NCBI RefSeq assembly: GCF_003427025.1
Contig: NZ_QVAI01000002.1
Span: 1-64,000 of the forward strand
DNA length: 64,000 nt
From: Jiangella endophytica
Lineage (GTDB): Bacteria > Actinomycetota > Actinomycetes > Jiangellales > Jiangellaceae
Direction: 5' to 3'
The translations under genes were made by a program, and so were the position numbers. Numbering within the stretch: position 1 is the stretch's first letter; each line of letters begins with the position of its first letter. Positions 25,691 through 34,543 of the stretch are shown in pieces. Below the pieces are notes generated by a model, which saw nothing but the letters and a program-made list of their open reading frames with translations, ran no database searches and had not been told where the DNA came from.

Positions 25691-26566
25691 CTAGACCGAG
25701 GTGCCGACGGCGTAGGAGATCAGCCGGACCGCCTGGGGTTCGAACAGGACGGTGTAGTGGTTGACGCCGCCGGCAGGGATCACCCGGACGGTCGGCGGCA
25801 GACCGGCGGCCGCGATGCGATCGGCGTCGAGCAGGCCCTCCGGCTCGTCCATCAGGCCGCGCGCGGCGTACAGCAGGGTCGCCGGGACCGTGCCGTCGCG
25901 CAGTGAGCGCAGCACGACCGGATCGGCCAGCACGTCGGCGCCGTCGGCACGGACGGCATCGAGCACGCAGGACGAGTGGCGGTCGCCGTCGGTGCCGATG
26001 AGGTCGTGGCGCAGGTACGCCGTCAGCCGGCCGCCGTACGACGCGTCGAGGGCCGGGCCGACGGCCGGATGCTCGCGCCAGAAGTCCAGGTACGCGGCCT
26101 CGTCGGCGAACGTCATGGTCAGTCGCCGCATCGCCGGGCCGATCACCTGCTCCAGCGCGGCGTCGATGTCGCCGTCGGGCGCCGGGAACGCGACGCCGCC
26201 GTCGACCAGGACCAGCGACGACACGCGCGACGGGTACAGGTACGCCGTCAGCGCGGCGACGTAGGCGCCCATCGAATGGCCGAGCAGCACCGCCGACTCC
26301 ACCCGCGCGGCGTCGAGGACGGCGACGACGTCGGCCGCGTGCGCGGCCAGCCCCCAAGGCCCGCGGATCGACCTGCTGTCGGCCCGGCCCCGCAGGTCGG
26401 GCGCGAGCAGCCTGACCTCACCGTCGAGCGCCTGCGCGACGGCCCCGAAGGCCAGCGCGTTCGCGGTGATGCCGTGCAACGCCATGACGACGGGCGCGCC
26501 GGCCGCGCCGCGTCCCAGCTCGTGTACCGCCAGCGTCCCACCGTCGACTGCGACCCCGAGCGTCAT
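25691..26566 (-). CDS. alpha/beta hydrolase
   Basis: A 291-aa alpha/beta hydrolase with VVMALHGITAN at the oxyanion hole, DLRGRADS, nucleophile elbow GHSMG in LLGHSMGAYVAAL, and a catalytic His in GGVNHYTV. Its ATG overlaps the stop of the upstream hydrolase gene by four bases (26563-26566), so two hydrolases are made from one coupled message. Substrates are unknown; the esterase/lactonase subgroup is plausible. Confidence 0.88.
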   Translation of the reverse strand: MTLGVAVDGGTLAVHELGRGAAGAPVVMALHGITANALAFGAVAQALDGEVRLLAPDLRGRADSRSIRGPWGLAAHAADVVAVLDAARVESAVLLGHSMGAYVAALTAYLYPSRVSSLVLVDGGVAFPAPDGDIDAALEQVIGPAMRRLTMTFADEAAYLDFWREHPAVGPALDASYGGRLTAYLRHDLIGTDGDRHSSCVLDAVRADGADVLADPVVLRSLRDGTVPATLLYAARGLMDEPEGLLDADRIAAAGLPPTVRVIPAGGVNHYTVLFEPQAVRLISYAVGTSV

Positions 26567-27621
26567 CGCTCGTCCAACCCGCTGACCAGCGCGGCGACGA
26601 AGTCGTCCGGTTTCTCGATGTGCGGGCTGTGCGCGGCGTCGTCGATGACGGTCTCGCTCGTGACACCGCCGGCGGCGCGGTAGGCGTCGAGGACGGCACG
26701 GGTCTGCGCGACCATCGGCTGCGGCGGCGCGACATCGTCGCCCGGCCAGCCCGGCACGGCGCCGATGGCGCCGAGGTAGGCGAGGTCGAACAGCGACGTG
26801 TCGGAGACGATGACGTCGTCGGCGCCGCGGATCCAGCGGATCGGCGGCTTCGGGTCGATCGCGTCGAGGCCGTCGAGCCGCAGGTGCGTCGGCGCCATCG
26901 TGTTGAGGACGCCGCGGGTGCCCGGGCCCACCCCCGGCCAGGCGTCGGTGGGCACGGCGTCGCCGGGATAGTGGTCGTCGCCGACCGCCGTCGTCAGCAT
27001 CGACTCGACGTAGGCGTCGGCCAGCTCCGGCACGAACGGCGGCTTCACGTACGACGACAGCATGACCTGGCGAGGCGACAGCGCGCCGTCGTCGCCGCGG
27101 TCGCCGTCGCGCAGCCGGGCCACGAACTCCGGGTTGGCCGCGCCACCGCCGGACCCGGCCGCCGACGGGTCGGCCAGTGCGCCCCCGGCGCCGCGGGTGG
27201 CGCCGAAGCCGTACGGCGACACCGGGTTGACCAGCGTGACCGACCGGTACCGCGACGGTGCGTCCAGCAGCAGCTGCAGCACGACGGCGCCGCCCATGCT
27301 CCAGCCGACGAGGTGCGCGTCGTCCAGCCCGAGCACGTCGAGCAGCCCGGCGACGTCGTCGGCGTAGTCGCGGACGCCTCGGGTGGCGTCGACCGGCCGC
27401 GTCTCGGTGCCGCCGAAGCCGCGCAGATCGACCGCGACCGGGCGGAACCGCTCGGGCAGCCGGAGCATCGCCGGCTGCCAGAACACGCTGGACGAGACGT
27501 TGCCGTGCACGAACACGACCGGTTCCCCGGTGTCGCGTCCGGCGACCGAGAGTGTGTTGACGATGAGCCGCGGCGTCGGGTGGCGGGTCTGCGTCACACC
27601 CGGCATGAGCATCGTTGTCAT
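26563..27621 (-). CDS. alpha/beta hydrolase
   Basis: A 352-aa alpha/beta hydrolase, distinct from its operon partner. It has VVFVHGNVSSSVFWQP at the oxyanion region, DLRGFGGTETRP, nucleophile elbow GWSMGG, and a catalytic His in DAAHSPHIEKP. A large cap domain of about 130 residues contains a Gly-rich loop. A GAGGAGGGGG ribosome-binding site precedes the ATG at 27621. It may act sequentially with the hydrolase encoded by the overlapping downstream gene. Confidence 0.88.
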   Translation of the reverse strand: MTTMLMPGVTQTRHPTPRLIVNTLSVAGRDTGEPVVFVHGNVSSSVFWQPAMLRLPERFRPVAVDLRGFGGTETRPVDATRGVRDYADDVAGLLDVLGLDDAHLVGWSMGGAVVLQLLLDAPSRYRSVTLVNPVSPYGFGATRGAGGALADPSAAGSGGGAANPEFVARLRDGDRGDDGALSPRQVMLSSYVKPPFVPELADAYVESMLTTAVGDDHYPGDAVPTDAWPGVGPGTRGVLNTMAPTHLRLDGLDAIDPKPPIRWIRGADDVIVSDTSLFDLAYLGAIGAVPGWPGDDVAPPQPMVAQTRAVLDAYRAAGGVTSETVIDDAAHSPHIEKPDDFVAALVSGLDER

Positions 27622-27676
27622 GGCCCCCTCCTCAGGAGGATGATGCCCTACCCGAGGCCGGTTGGCGCGGGGGCCG

Positions 27677-28675
27677 CTACCCGTTGGGAAAGCGCAACCC
27701 GATCTGCCGGCGGATCTCGTCGAGCGTCTCCATGATCGCCACCGTCTCATCCAGCGGCATGACGGCGCTCTCGGTGGCGCCCGCGCGCAGCAGCCGGCCG
27801 ACCTCGACCGCCTGGTGGCGCAGGCCGCCGCCGACGCGGGTGTGCTCGTATCGCTCGGGCTCCGGCGACCCCGGACGCAGCAGCGAGAACGACGTCGGCG
27901 CGTACCAGACGTCGTCGATCTCCAGGCGCGCCCGGGTGCCGGTGATGACCGCACGGTTCGCCGTACGCGCCCGCAGCGTGGTCGTGACGACGGCGTGCGC
28001 GCCGCTCGCGTAGGTGAACACGGCCGACGTCTGGGCGTCGACGCCGTTCGGCGAGATCGTCCCCGCCGCGCTGACGGTGTCGGGCCGGCCCAGCACGTAT
28101 GACGTCAGCGACACCGGATAGATGCCGAGGTCGAGCAGCGCGCCGCCGGCGAGGTCGGGCCGCTGCAGCCGGTGACCGGGGTCGGCCGGGATGGCCTGCC
28201 CGTGATCGGCCACGACGGTCGTGATCTCACCCAGCACGCCCGAGCGCAGCAGCTCGTCGATGCGGCGGAAGTGCGGCAGGAACCGCGTCCACATCGCCTC
28301 CATGAGGAACAGCCCGCGCTCGCGCGCCAGCTCGACGACGTCGCGGGCCTCGGCGGCGGTGACGGTGAACGGCTTCTCGCACAGCACCGGCTTGCCGGCC
28401 TCGAGCGCGAGCCTGATGTTCGCCGCGTGCGCCGTCTGCGGGGTGGCGACGTACACGACGTCGACGTCGGGGTCGTCGACCAGCTTCTCGTACGAGCCGT
28501 ACGCCCGCGGGACGTCGAACCGGCCGGCAAAGCCGCTCGCGCTGTCGTCGCTGCGCGACCCGACGGCGACCACCTCGGCGTCGTCGACGAGCTGCAGGTC
28601 GCGGGCGAACGAGGCCGCGATGCCGCCGGTGCCCATGATGCCCCAGCGGATGCGGCCGGCCGAGTCCGACGTCAT
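27677..28675 (-). CDS. Gfo/Idh/MocA family oxidoreductase
   Basis: A 332-aa NAD(P)-dependent oxidoreductase: Rossmann start WGIMGTGGIAASFARDL, the family motif Glu-Lys-Pro in VLCEKPFTV, and the C-terminal alpha/beta domain with ADHGQ and GGALLDLGIYPV. Related enzymes act on sugars, inositols or dihydrodiols. It starts at 28675, 9 bp after the upstream SDR gene, so the two oxidoreductases are probably cotranscribed. Confidence 0.92.
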   Translation of the reverse strand: MTSDSAGRIRWGIMGTGGIAASFARDLQLVDDAEVVAVGSRSDDSASGFAGRFDVPRAYGSYEKLVDDPDVDVVYVATPQTAHAANIRLALEAGKPVLCEKPFTVTAAEARDVVELARERGLFLMEAMWTRFLPHFRRIDELLRSGVLGEITTVVADHGQAIPADPGHRLQRPDLAGGALLDLGIYPVSLTSYVLGRPDTVSAAGTISPNGVDAQTSAVFTYASGAHAVVTTTLRARTANRAVITGTRARLEIDDVWYAPTSFSLLRPGSPEPERYEHTRVGGGLRHQAVEVGRLLRAGATESAVMPLDETVAIMETLDEIRRQIGLRFPNG

Positions 28676-28684
28676 GTGGTCTCC

Positions 28685-29599
28685 CTAGCGGTACCCCGTG
28701 ACGTCGGCGGGCTTGCCGGCGTCCTGGACCTCGACGATGTAGCGCCAGGCGTCCGGCCGGCTCCCGTCGAGGTCGGTGAAACCATAGACCTGCGCCAGTT
28801 GCCCGCTGGACAGCGACTGCCCGTTCCACCGGGCGACGTCCGGGTCGGCGGCCAGCGCCGCGACCGCCCGGCCCACGAACCGCGGCGTCTCCGAGATCGC
28901 GAAGTGCGGCTCGTCGCCGAGGGCGTCGCGCCAGTTCGCCTCCGAGACACCGAAGTGGCTCAGCATGATCTCCGAGCGCAGCCACCCCGGCGTCAGCGCG
29001 ACGGCGGTCGCACCATGGGGCGCGAGCTCCTTGGACTGCCCGAACCCCATGCGCAGGACCGACGCCTTCGCGAGGTCGTAGAAGAACGTCACCCGGTAGT
29101 TCGTCGCGTTGTAGTCGGCCGTGCCGTCGGTCATCTCGACGACCAGGCCGCCCGGCCGCCGGATCAGCAGCGGCAGCGCGTAATGGCTGGTGATGATGTG
29201 CGTGTCGACGGCGAGCCGGAGCAGCCGCAGCCCCTTGTCCAGCGAGTGCTCCCAGAGCGGGTCGTTCCAGCTGAACAGCAGCTCGCCGCCCCAGATGTCG
29301 TTCACCAGCACATCCAGCCGGCCCTGCTCCGCGTCGATGCGGCCGACCAGCGCCTCGACCTGCTCCGGCACCAGATGGTCGACCTGCACCGGGATGCCGG
29401 TGCCGCCGGCCGCGGTGACCAGCTCCGCGGTCTCCTCGATGGTCTCCGGGAGATCCTGCTCCGACCGTTGCGCCCGGGTCGTGCGCGCGGTGCAGTACAC
29501 CGTCGCCCCGGCCGCCCCCAACTCGACGGCGATCCCCCGCCCTGCGCCGCGCGACGCCCCGGTGACGAGCGCGACCTTGCCTTCCAGCGTCGTGTCCAT
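28685..29599 (-). CDS. SDR family oxidoreductase
   Basis: A 304-aa short-chain dehydrogenase with cofactor loop TGASRGAGRG, an altered Asn-Asp-Ile (in place of NNAG) and catalytic Tyr-x-x-x-Lys as YDLAK. It resembles the long SDRs with an inserted loop (VNDIWGGELLFSWNDPLWEH). The ATG at 29599 was chosen over one ten codons earlier because the family begins near LEGKVALVTGA and because it lies 23 bp from the operator-like palindrome at 29623-29639. It is cotranscribed with the Gfo/Idh/MocA gene. Confidence 0.87.
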   Translation of the reverse strand: MDTTLEGKVALVTGASRGAGRGIAVELGAAGATVYCTARTTRAQRSEQDLPETIEETAELVTAAGGTGIPVQVDHLVPEQVEALVGRIDAEQGRLDVLVNDIWGGELLFSWNDPLWEHSLDKGLRLLRLAVDTHIITSHYALPLLIRRPGGLVVEMTDGTADYNATNYRVTFFYDLAKASVLRMGFGQSKELAPHGATAVALTPGWLRSEIMLSHFGVSEANWRDALGDEPHFAISETPRFVGRAVAALAADPDVARWNGQSLSSGQLAQVYGFTDLDGSRPDAWRYIVEVQDAGKPADVTGYR

Positions 29600-29622
29600 A
29601 CGACGATGGTGCGCGGCGTTCA

Positions 29623-29639
29623 CTGACACGGAGTGTCAG
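29623..29639. promoter_or_regulatory. TetR-like operator CTGACAC-N3-GTGTCAG
   Basis: CTGACAC and GTGTCAG flank GGA, a 17-bp palindrome 23 bp upstream of the SDR start codon. Its symmetry and the TGACAC core are typical of TetR-family operators that repress SDR genes. No intact regulator gene is adjacent; the ArsR remnant at 29636-29803 overlaps it at one end. Confidence 0.55.
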
Positions 29640-29803
29640 CTATCGCCTTCGGCGAGTCGTCGGAGCGCGTCGAGGCGGCGGTCCCAGGCGAGCGCGGTCG
29701 CGTTGGTCCAGCGGCCGGTGTCGGCGAGCCGGTCGGACCGGACGCCGTAGCGGACCTCGCGGCCGGCCCGGTGCTTCCGGACCAGCTCGCTCAGGGTCGG
29801 CGG
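29636..29803 (-). pseudogene. C-terminal remnant of an ArsR-family regulator
   Basis: Fifty-five codons in one frame, ending in TGA at 29636-29638, read TLSELVRKHRAGREVRYGVR, then ATALAWDRRLDALRRLAEG. This is the wing and C-terminal helix of the ArsR regulators usually paired with SRPBCC proteins. The N-terminal helix-turn-helix is missing and no start codon precedes it; the frame is separated only by one TGA from the SRPBCC remnant upstream. Confidence 0.6.
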
Positions 29804-29908
29804 TCATGCCACCTGCTTGCGCGCGAGGTCGGCCAGCGTCTCCAGCCCGCCGCCCCAGCCGTCCTCCGTCGCCGCGATGTCGACCTCACGCACGACCTCG
29901 TCCGACAT
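29804..29908 (-). pseudogene. collapsed SRPBCC gene remnant (34 codons)
   Basis: An ATG at 29908 opens MSDEVVREVDIAATE, the standard beginning of ArsR-paired SRPBCC proteins, and after only one further residue jumps to GWGGGLETLADLARKQVA, like the end of such proteins, then stops. About 110 central residues appear deleted in frame. A residual peptide might be made but cannot fold as an SRPBCC domain. Upstream to 29980 nothing else is recognised. Confidence 0.55.
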
Positions 29909-29980
29909 GACTCGCCTCCAGCAGAACCTCGGAACTGTCACCCAACGTGACACATCCCGAGATCAACCGCAACCGAATGG

Positions 29981-30676
29981 TTACAGGTCGGCCGGCAGCT
30001 GGAAGCGGTACCCCAGACCGGGCTCGGTGATGAAGTAGCGCGGCTTCGACGGCTCCGGCTCCAGCCGCTGCCGGATCTGCGTCATGAACACCCGCAGGTA
30101 GTTGGTCTCGGTCCCGTACGCCGGGCCCCACACCTCGTGCAGTAGCTGCTCGTACGTCACCAGCCGGCCGCGATGCCGCACCAGGACCTCGACGATGTGC
30201 CACTGGCGGGGCGTGAGGCGGACGGCGGTGCCGTCGCGTACGACCCGCTTCGCCGCGAAGTCGATGGTGAAGTCGTCGGTCTCGACCACGGCGTTGCCGT
30301 CGGGCAGGACGGCACGCCGGGTGGCAGCACGCAGCCGGGCGAACAGCTCGTCCATGCCGAACGGCTTGGTGACGTAGTCGTCGGCGCCGAGGTCCAGCGC
30401 CTCGACCTTGGCCGCCTCGGTGCCCCGCCCGGACAGCACCAGGATCGGGACGGACGACCAGCCGCGGATGCCCCGCACGACGTCGAGGCCGTCCATGCTG
30501 GGCAGCCCGAGGTCGAGGATGACGGCGTCGGGGTGGTGGCGGGCGGCCAGTTGCAGCGCCTGCTCGCCGGTGCCGGCGAGATCGGCGGTGTACCCCCGGG
30601 CCTTGAGGTTCAGGGCGAGAGTCTTGCGGATGCCTGCGTCGTCGTCGACGACGAGCACCCGGCCGGCCGGCTCCAT
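29981..30676 (-). CDS. kdpE: response regulator KdpE-like
   Basis: A 231-aa OmpR-family regulator. Receiver: Asp11-Asp12-Asp13, phospho-acceptor Asp55 in VILDLGLPSMDGLDVV, and a Lys in TKPFGMDEL. DNA-binding domain: VRLTPRQWHIVEVLVRHRGRLVTYEQLL, then YLRVFMTQIRQRLE with the KdpE-type RYFITEPGLGYRF end. In the family it controls kdpFABC in response to K+ limitation. It starts at an ATG at 30676 and diverges from kdpD (30763) instead of following it, an unusual layout. Confidence 0.9.
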   Translation of the reverse strand: MEPAGRVLVVDDDAGIRKTLALNLKARGYTADLAGTGEQALQLAARHHPDAVILDLGLPSMDGLDVVRGIRGWSSVPILVLSGRGTEAAKVEALDLGADDYVTKPFGMDELFARLRAATRRAVLPDGNAVVETDDFTIDFAAKRVVRDGTAVRLTPRQWHIVEVLVRHRGRLVTYEQLLHEVWGPAYGTETNYLRVFMTQIRQRLEPEPSKPRYFITEPGLGYRFQLPADL

Positions 30677-30762
30677 GCCGCCGATCGTAGCCGGACCACG
30701 CCGGACGGACCGGCCGTCCCGTCCGATGAGCATCGGCGGTCCACTGCGGTCAGACTGGTGCT

Positions 30763-33369
30763 ATGGGACGCGGTCAGCTGCGGATCTACCTGGGCGCCGC
30801 ACCGGGCGTCGGGAAGACGTTCGCCATGCTCGAGGAGGCGCATCGGCGGCTGGCGCGCGGGACGGACGTCGTCGTCGGGTTCGTCGAGGCGCACGGCCGG
30901 GCCCGGACGTCCGAGCTGATCGCCGGCCTCGAGGTGGTGCCACGACGCACCGTCCGGTACCGCGGCGGCACGTTCGAGGAGATGGACCTCGACGCGGTCC
31001 TGCGGCGCAGACCCGAGGTCGCGCTGGTCGACGAGCTCGCGCACACCAACGTGCCCGGTTCGGAGAACGCGAAGCGCTGGCAGGACATCGAGGAGCTGCT
31101 CGACGCCGGCATCACGGTGCTGTCGACGGTGAACGTCCAGCACCTGGAGTCGCTCAACGACGTCGTCGAACGGATCACCGGCGTGCCGCAGCGCGAGACC
31201 GTCCCCGACGTCGTGGTGCGGCGCGCCGACCAGGTCGAGCTCGTCGACATGACGCCCGAGGCGCTGCGCCGCCGCATGGTGCACGGCAACGTGTACGCCT
31301 TGGAGAAGGTCGACGCGGCGCTGGGCAACTACTTCCGGGTCGGCAACCTGACGGCGCTGCGCGAGCTGGCGCTGCTGTGGCTGGCCGACAAGGTCGACGA
31401 TCAGCTGGACCGGTACCGCGCCGACCACCACATCGACGACACCTGGGAGGCCCGCGAACGCGTCGTCGTCGCGCTGACCGGCGGGGCCGAGGGCGAGACG
31501 CTGATCCGCCGGGCCGCGCGCATCGCCGCCCGCGGCAGGGGCGCGGACCTGATGGCCGTGCACGTCATGCCCAGCGACGGGCTGGTCGGCGCGAACCCGA
31601 CCCTGCTGGCCCGGCAGCGGCTGCTGGTCGAGAGCCTCGGCGGCACCTACCACCAGGTGCTCGGCGAGGACATCCCGGCGGCGCTGATCGAGTTCGCGCG
31701 CGGCGTCAACGCGACCCAGCTCGTGCTCGGTGCGAGCCGACGCGGCCGGCTGGCGCGGCTGTTCTCCCACGGCGTCGCGCTGACGACGATGTCGCTGGCC
31801 GGCTCGATGGACGTCCACCTCGTCCCGCACCGGCAGGCCGGACGCGGCCGGACCGCCGCGCTCGGCAGCCCGCTGTCGCGGCACCGTCAGGTGGCGGGCT
31901 TCGCGCTGGCGCTGGTCGGGCTGCCGCTGCTGGTGCTCGCGGTCCGGGTGCTGCGCGGTGACGTGTCGATGGCGACCGGCGAGCTGTTGCTGCTCGCGAT
32001 GGTCATCGCGGTGGCGCTGGTCGGCGGCATGTGGCCGGCGCTGCTGGCGGCCGCGGGCGGGTTCCTGCTGCTGAACTGGTTCTTCACCGAGCCGATCCAC
32101 TCGCTCCAGGTCAACCAGGTCGAGAACGTCCTCGCGCTGGCGGTGTTCCTGCTGGTGGCGATGTCGGTGAGCTTCGTCGTCGACACCGCGGCCCGGCGCA
32201 CCCGCGAGGCGGCCCGGGCCAGCGCCGACGCGCAGAACCTGGCCACCGCCGCGGGCAGCATGGTCGGCAACCCCCGGCCGCTGATCGGGCTGCTGGAGCG
32301 GCTGGTCGAGACGTACGGGCTGACGTCGGTGACGCTGCTCGAGCGCGTGCCCGGCGTGCCGCGGCTGCCGGGCAGTCAGGAGGATCCGTCCGCCTGGGCC
32401 GTCGTGGCGTGCGTCGGCGAACGACCCTGCCTGACGCCCGCCGACGCCGACGTCGAGGTGCCGATCGACGACGTGCTGTCGCTGGCGCTGCGCGGTCCCG
32501 CGATGCCGGCCGAGGACCGCCGGGTGATCGAGGCGTTCGCCGCCCAGGCGGCCCTCGCCCTACGTCAGGAGCGGCTGGCCCGCGAGGCGGCGTCGGCCGG
32601 CACCCTGGCCGAGGCCGACCGCATGCGCACCGCCCTGCTGGCCGCCGTCGGCCACGACCTGCGCACCCCGCTCGCCGCCGCCAAGGCCGCCGTCACCAGC
32701 CTGCGCAGCGACGAGGTCCGGTTCGACGCCGACGACCAGGCCGAACTGCTGGCGACGGCGGACGAGTCGCTGGACCGCCTCAGCGAACTGATCACCAACC
32801 TGCTCGACCTCAGCCGGCTGCAGGCCGGCGTGCTCGGCGTCGCACTGCGCCCCACGGCGGCGGCCGACACCATCGCGCGCGCCCTCGACGAACTCGGCGA
32901 GCCGGGCCGGCGGGTGACGGTGCAGCTGCCGGCCGACCTGCCGCGCGTCGACGTCGACCCGGCCCTGCTGGAGCGGGTGCTGGTCAACGTCATCGGCAAC
33001 GCGCTGCGGTTCAGCCCGCCTGACCGGCCGCCGACCATCACCGGACGCGAGGACGACGCCGTCGTCGAGCTGCGGGTCGTCGACCACGGGCCGGGCATCC
33101 CCGAGGAACAGCGCGACCGCGTGTTCGTCCCGTTCCAGCGGCTCGGCGACAGCGGCACCGGGGTCGGGCTCGGGCTGGCGCTGTCGCGCGGGCTCACCGA
33201 GGCGATGGGCGGCACGCTGACCCCCGAGACCACGCCTGACGGCGGACTCACCATGCGACTGGCGGTCCCGGTCGAGGACGAGGACCCGTCGACGGCTGGC
33301 AGAGTGGAGTTCGATGACCGATCCGATGACCTCCGCGGCGACGACGTTCCTCGCCGCGCTCGACCCTGA
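30763..33369 (+). CDS. kdpD: K+-limitation sensor histidine kinase KdpD
   Basis: An 868-aa KdpD. The N-terminal KdpD domain has Walker A GAAPGVGKT (11-19); a Usp domain lies at about 245-365 (RVVVALTGGAEGETLIRRAA); four short membrane helices lie at about 380-475; a GAF-like region and HisKA follow, with His631 in AVGHDLRTPL; HATPase_c contains NVIGNALRFSPP and GVGLGLALSRG. It senses K+ or turgor and phosphorylates KdpE. The C-terminus carries an Asp/Arg-rich tail whose coding region overlaps the DUF3500 gene start by 56 bp. No kdpFABC is present in the window. Confidence 0.93.
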   Translation: MGRGQLRIYLGAAPGVGKTFAMLEEAHRRLARGTDVVVGFVEAHGRARTSELIAGLEVVPRRTVRYRGGTFEEMDLDAVLRRRPEVALVDELAHTNVPGSENAKRWQDIEELLDAGITVLSTVNVQHLESLNDVVERITGVPQRETVPDVVVRRADQVELVDMTPEALRRRMVHGNVYALEKVDAALGNYFRVGNLTALRELALLWLADKVDDQLDRYRADHHIDDTWEARERVVVALTGGAEGETLIRRAARIAARGRGADLMAVHVMPSDGLVGANPTLLARQRLLVESLGGTYHQVLGEDIPAALIEFARGVNATQLVLGASRRGRLARLFSHGVALTTMSLAGSMDVHLVPHRQAGRGRTAALGSPLSRHRQVAGFALALVGLPLLVLAVRVLRGDVSMATGELLLLAMVIAVALVGGMWPALLAAAGGFLLLNWFFTEPIHSLQVNQVENVLALAVFLLVAMSVSFVVDTAARRTREAARASADAQNLATAAGSMVGNPRPLIGLLERLVETYGLTSVTLLERVPGVPRLPGSQEDPSAWAVVACVGERPCLTPADADVEVPIDDVLSLALRGPAMPAEDRRVIEAFAAQAALALRQERLAREAASAGTLAEADRMRTALLAAVGHDLRTPLAAAKAAVTSLRSDEVRFDADDQAELLATADESLDRLSELITNLLDLSRLQAGVLGVALRPTAAADTIARALDELGEPGRRVTVQLPADLPRVDVDPALLERVLVNVIGNALRFSPPDRPPTITGREDDAVVELRVVDHGPGIPEEQRDRVFVPFQRLGDSGTGVGLGLALSRGLTEAMGGTLTPETTPDGGLTMRLAVPVEDEDPSTAGRVEFDDRSDDLRGDDVPRRARP

Positions 33370-34273
33370 CCAGCTGGCACGGGCGCACGCGCCGTTCGAG
33401 GCCGCCGACCGGCGCACGTTCACCTACCTGCCGCGGTCCCGGCCCGGGGTCGCGCTGGGCGAACTGTCCGACGGGCAGCGGTCGGCGGCGCTGGAGCTGC
33501 TGGCCACCGGACTGTCCGCCGCCGGGCTCGCCGACGCACGGGCGATCATCGACCTGGAGACGGTGCTCGGCGCGGTCGAACGAGCGGCCGGCGTGGCGAC
33601 TTGGGAGCGGCGACAGCCGGGGCTGTTCTGGTTCCGGGTGTTCGGGGCGCCCGGGCCGGCGCCGTGGGGGTGGCGGGTGGGCGGGCACCATCTGGCCGTG
33701 ACGGCGACGGTCGCCGGCGGGCGGGTGGTGGCGACGCCGCAGTTCTTCGGCGCCAACCCGGCCACGATCCCGGCGGGCTTCCCGGGTGCCGGTCGGCGGA
33801 CGCTCGCGGCCGAGCAGGACCTCGGCCGGGCGCTGGTCACGTCGCTGCCTCCGGCCGAGCGGGCCGCCGCCGTCACGTCGGCGGAGGCGCCGCACGACAT
33901 CCTGACCCGCGACGACCCGGTCGCCGACGCCGGCCGCATCGCGCCCGGACTCGCGTACGGCGACCTGCCACCGGCCGGGCGGGAGCTGCTGGAGCGGCTG
34001 ATCCGCCAGTACCTCGGCCGGGTGACGACGGCCGCGGCGGAGCCGGCCTGGGCCGAGATCGTCGCGGCCGGCCTGGAGCGCGTCACGTTCCGCTGGGCCG
34101 GCCCGGTCGAGCCGGGCCACGGCCACTACTACGCCGTCCTGGGCCCGACGTTCCTGCTCGAGTACGACAACACCCAGCACGACGCGAACCACATCCACTC
34201 CGTCTGGCGCGACCTGCGCCACGACTGGGGCGACGACCTGCTCGCCGCCCATCACGCGGCGCACCACGCCTAG
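33314..34273 (+). CDS. DUF3500 domain protein
   Basis: A 319-aa protein of the DUF3500 family: WGWRVGGHHLAVTATV in the middle and the diagnostic C-terminal LEYDNTQHDANHIHSVWRD segment, whose His and Asp residues look like a metal or active site. The ATG at 33314 follows a TGGAG ribosome-binding site and lies inside the last 56 bp of kdpD, so the genes are coupled. Function is unknown. The many conserved His/Asp residues suggest a metal-dependent enzyme, which is inference. Confidence 0.87.
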   Translation: MTDPMTSAATTFLAALDPDQLARAHAPFEAADRRTFTYLPRSRPGVALGELSDGQRSAALELLATGLSAAGLADARAIIDLETVLGAVERAAGVATWERRQPGLFWFRVFGAPGPAPWGWRVGGHHLAVTATVAGGRVVATPQFFGANPATIPAGFPGAGRRTLAAEQDLGRALVTSLPPAERAAAVTSAEAPHDILTRDDPVADAGRIAPGLAYGDLPPAGRELLERLIRQYLGRVTTAAAEPAWAEIVAAGLERVTFRWAGPVEPGHGHYYAVLGPTFLLEYDNTQHDANHIHSVWRDLRHDWGDDLLAAHHAAHHA

Positions 34274-34360
34274 CTTCGCTCGGCCTCCAGCCCCCGAGTG
34301 ACACCGGTCGCCGGATTTCTAGGCCCGTGGACGGCGATGATCATCAAGGATCGCCCACCC

Positions 34361-34422
34361 CACCAGGACTTCTCCCGCTCTACCAGGCATGCATGCCTGG
34401 TAGAGCGGGAGAACCCCTGGTG
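34361..34422. repeat. perfect 44-bp palindrome within a 62-bp near-palindrome
   Basis: Positions 34370-34413 form a loop-less perfect palindrome with 22-bp arms centred on GGCATGCATGCC. After a two-base mismatch on each side, CACCAGG (34361-34367) and CCTGGTG (34416-34422) continue the symmetry. The region 34274-34543 holds no gene. Just outside, ATGATCATCAAGGATC (34337-34352) nearly repeats the outer arm of the hairpin at 57751-57804. It lies between the stop codons of the DUF3500 gene and the convergent XRE gene. Confidence 0.85.
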
Positions 34423-34543
34423 CAGGGGCTCCGAAGATGACCGCACGCCGCCGTGGGCTCCGTCGCCCGGCCCCGATCCCGTCGAGCAGCGCCGGCGGCG
34501 GGCCGAGCGCGAGCAGGGCGTGGCGCCGGCCTGATCGCCAGGC

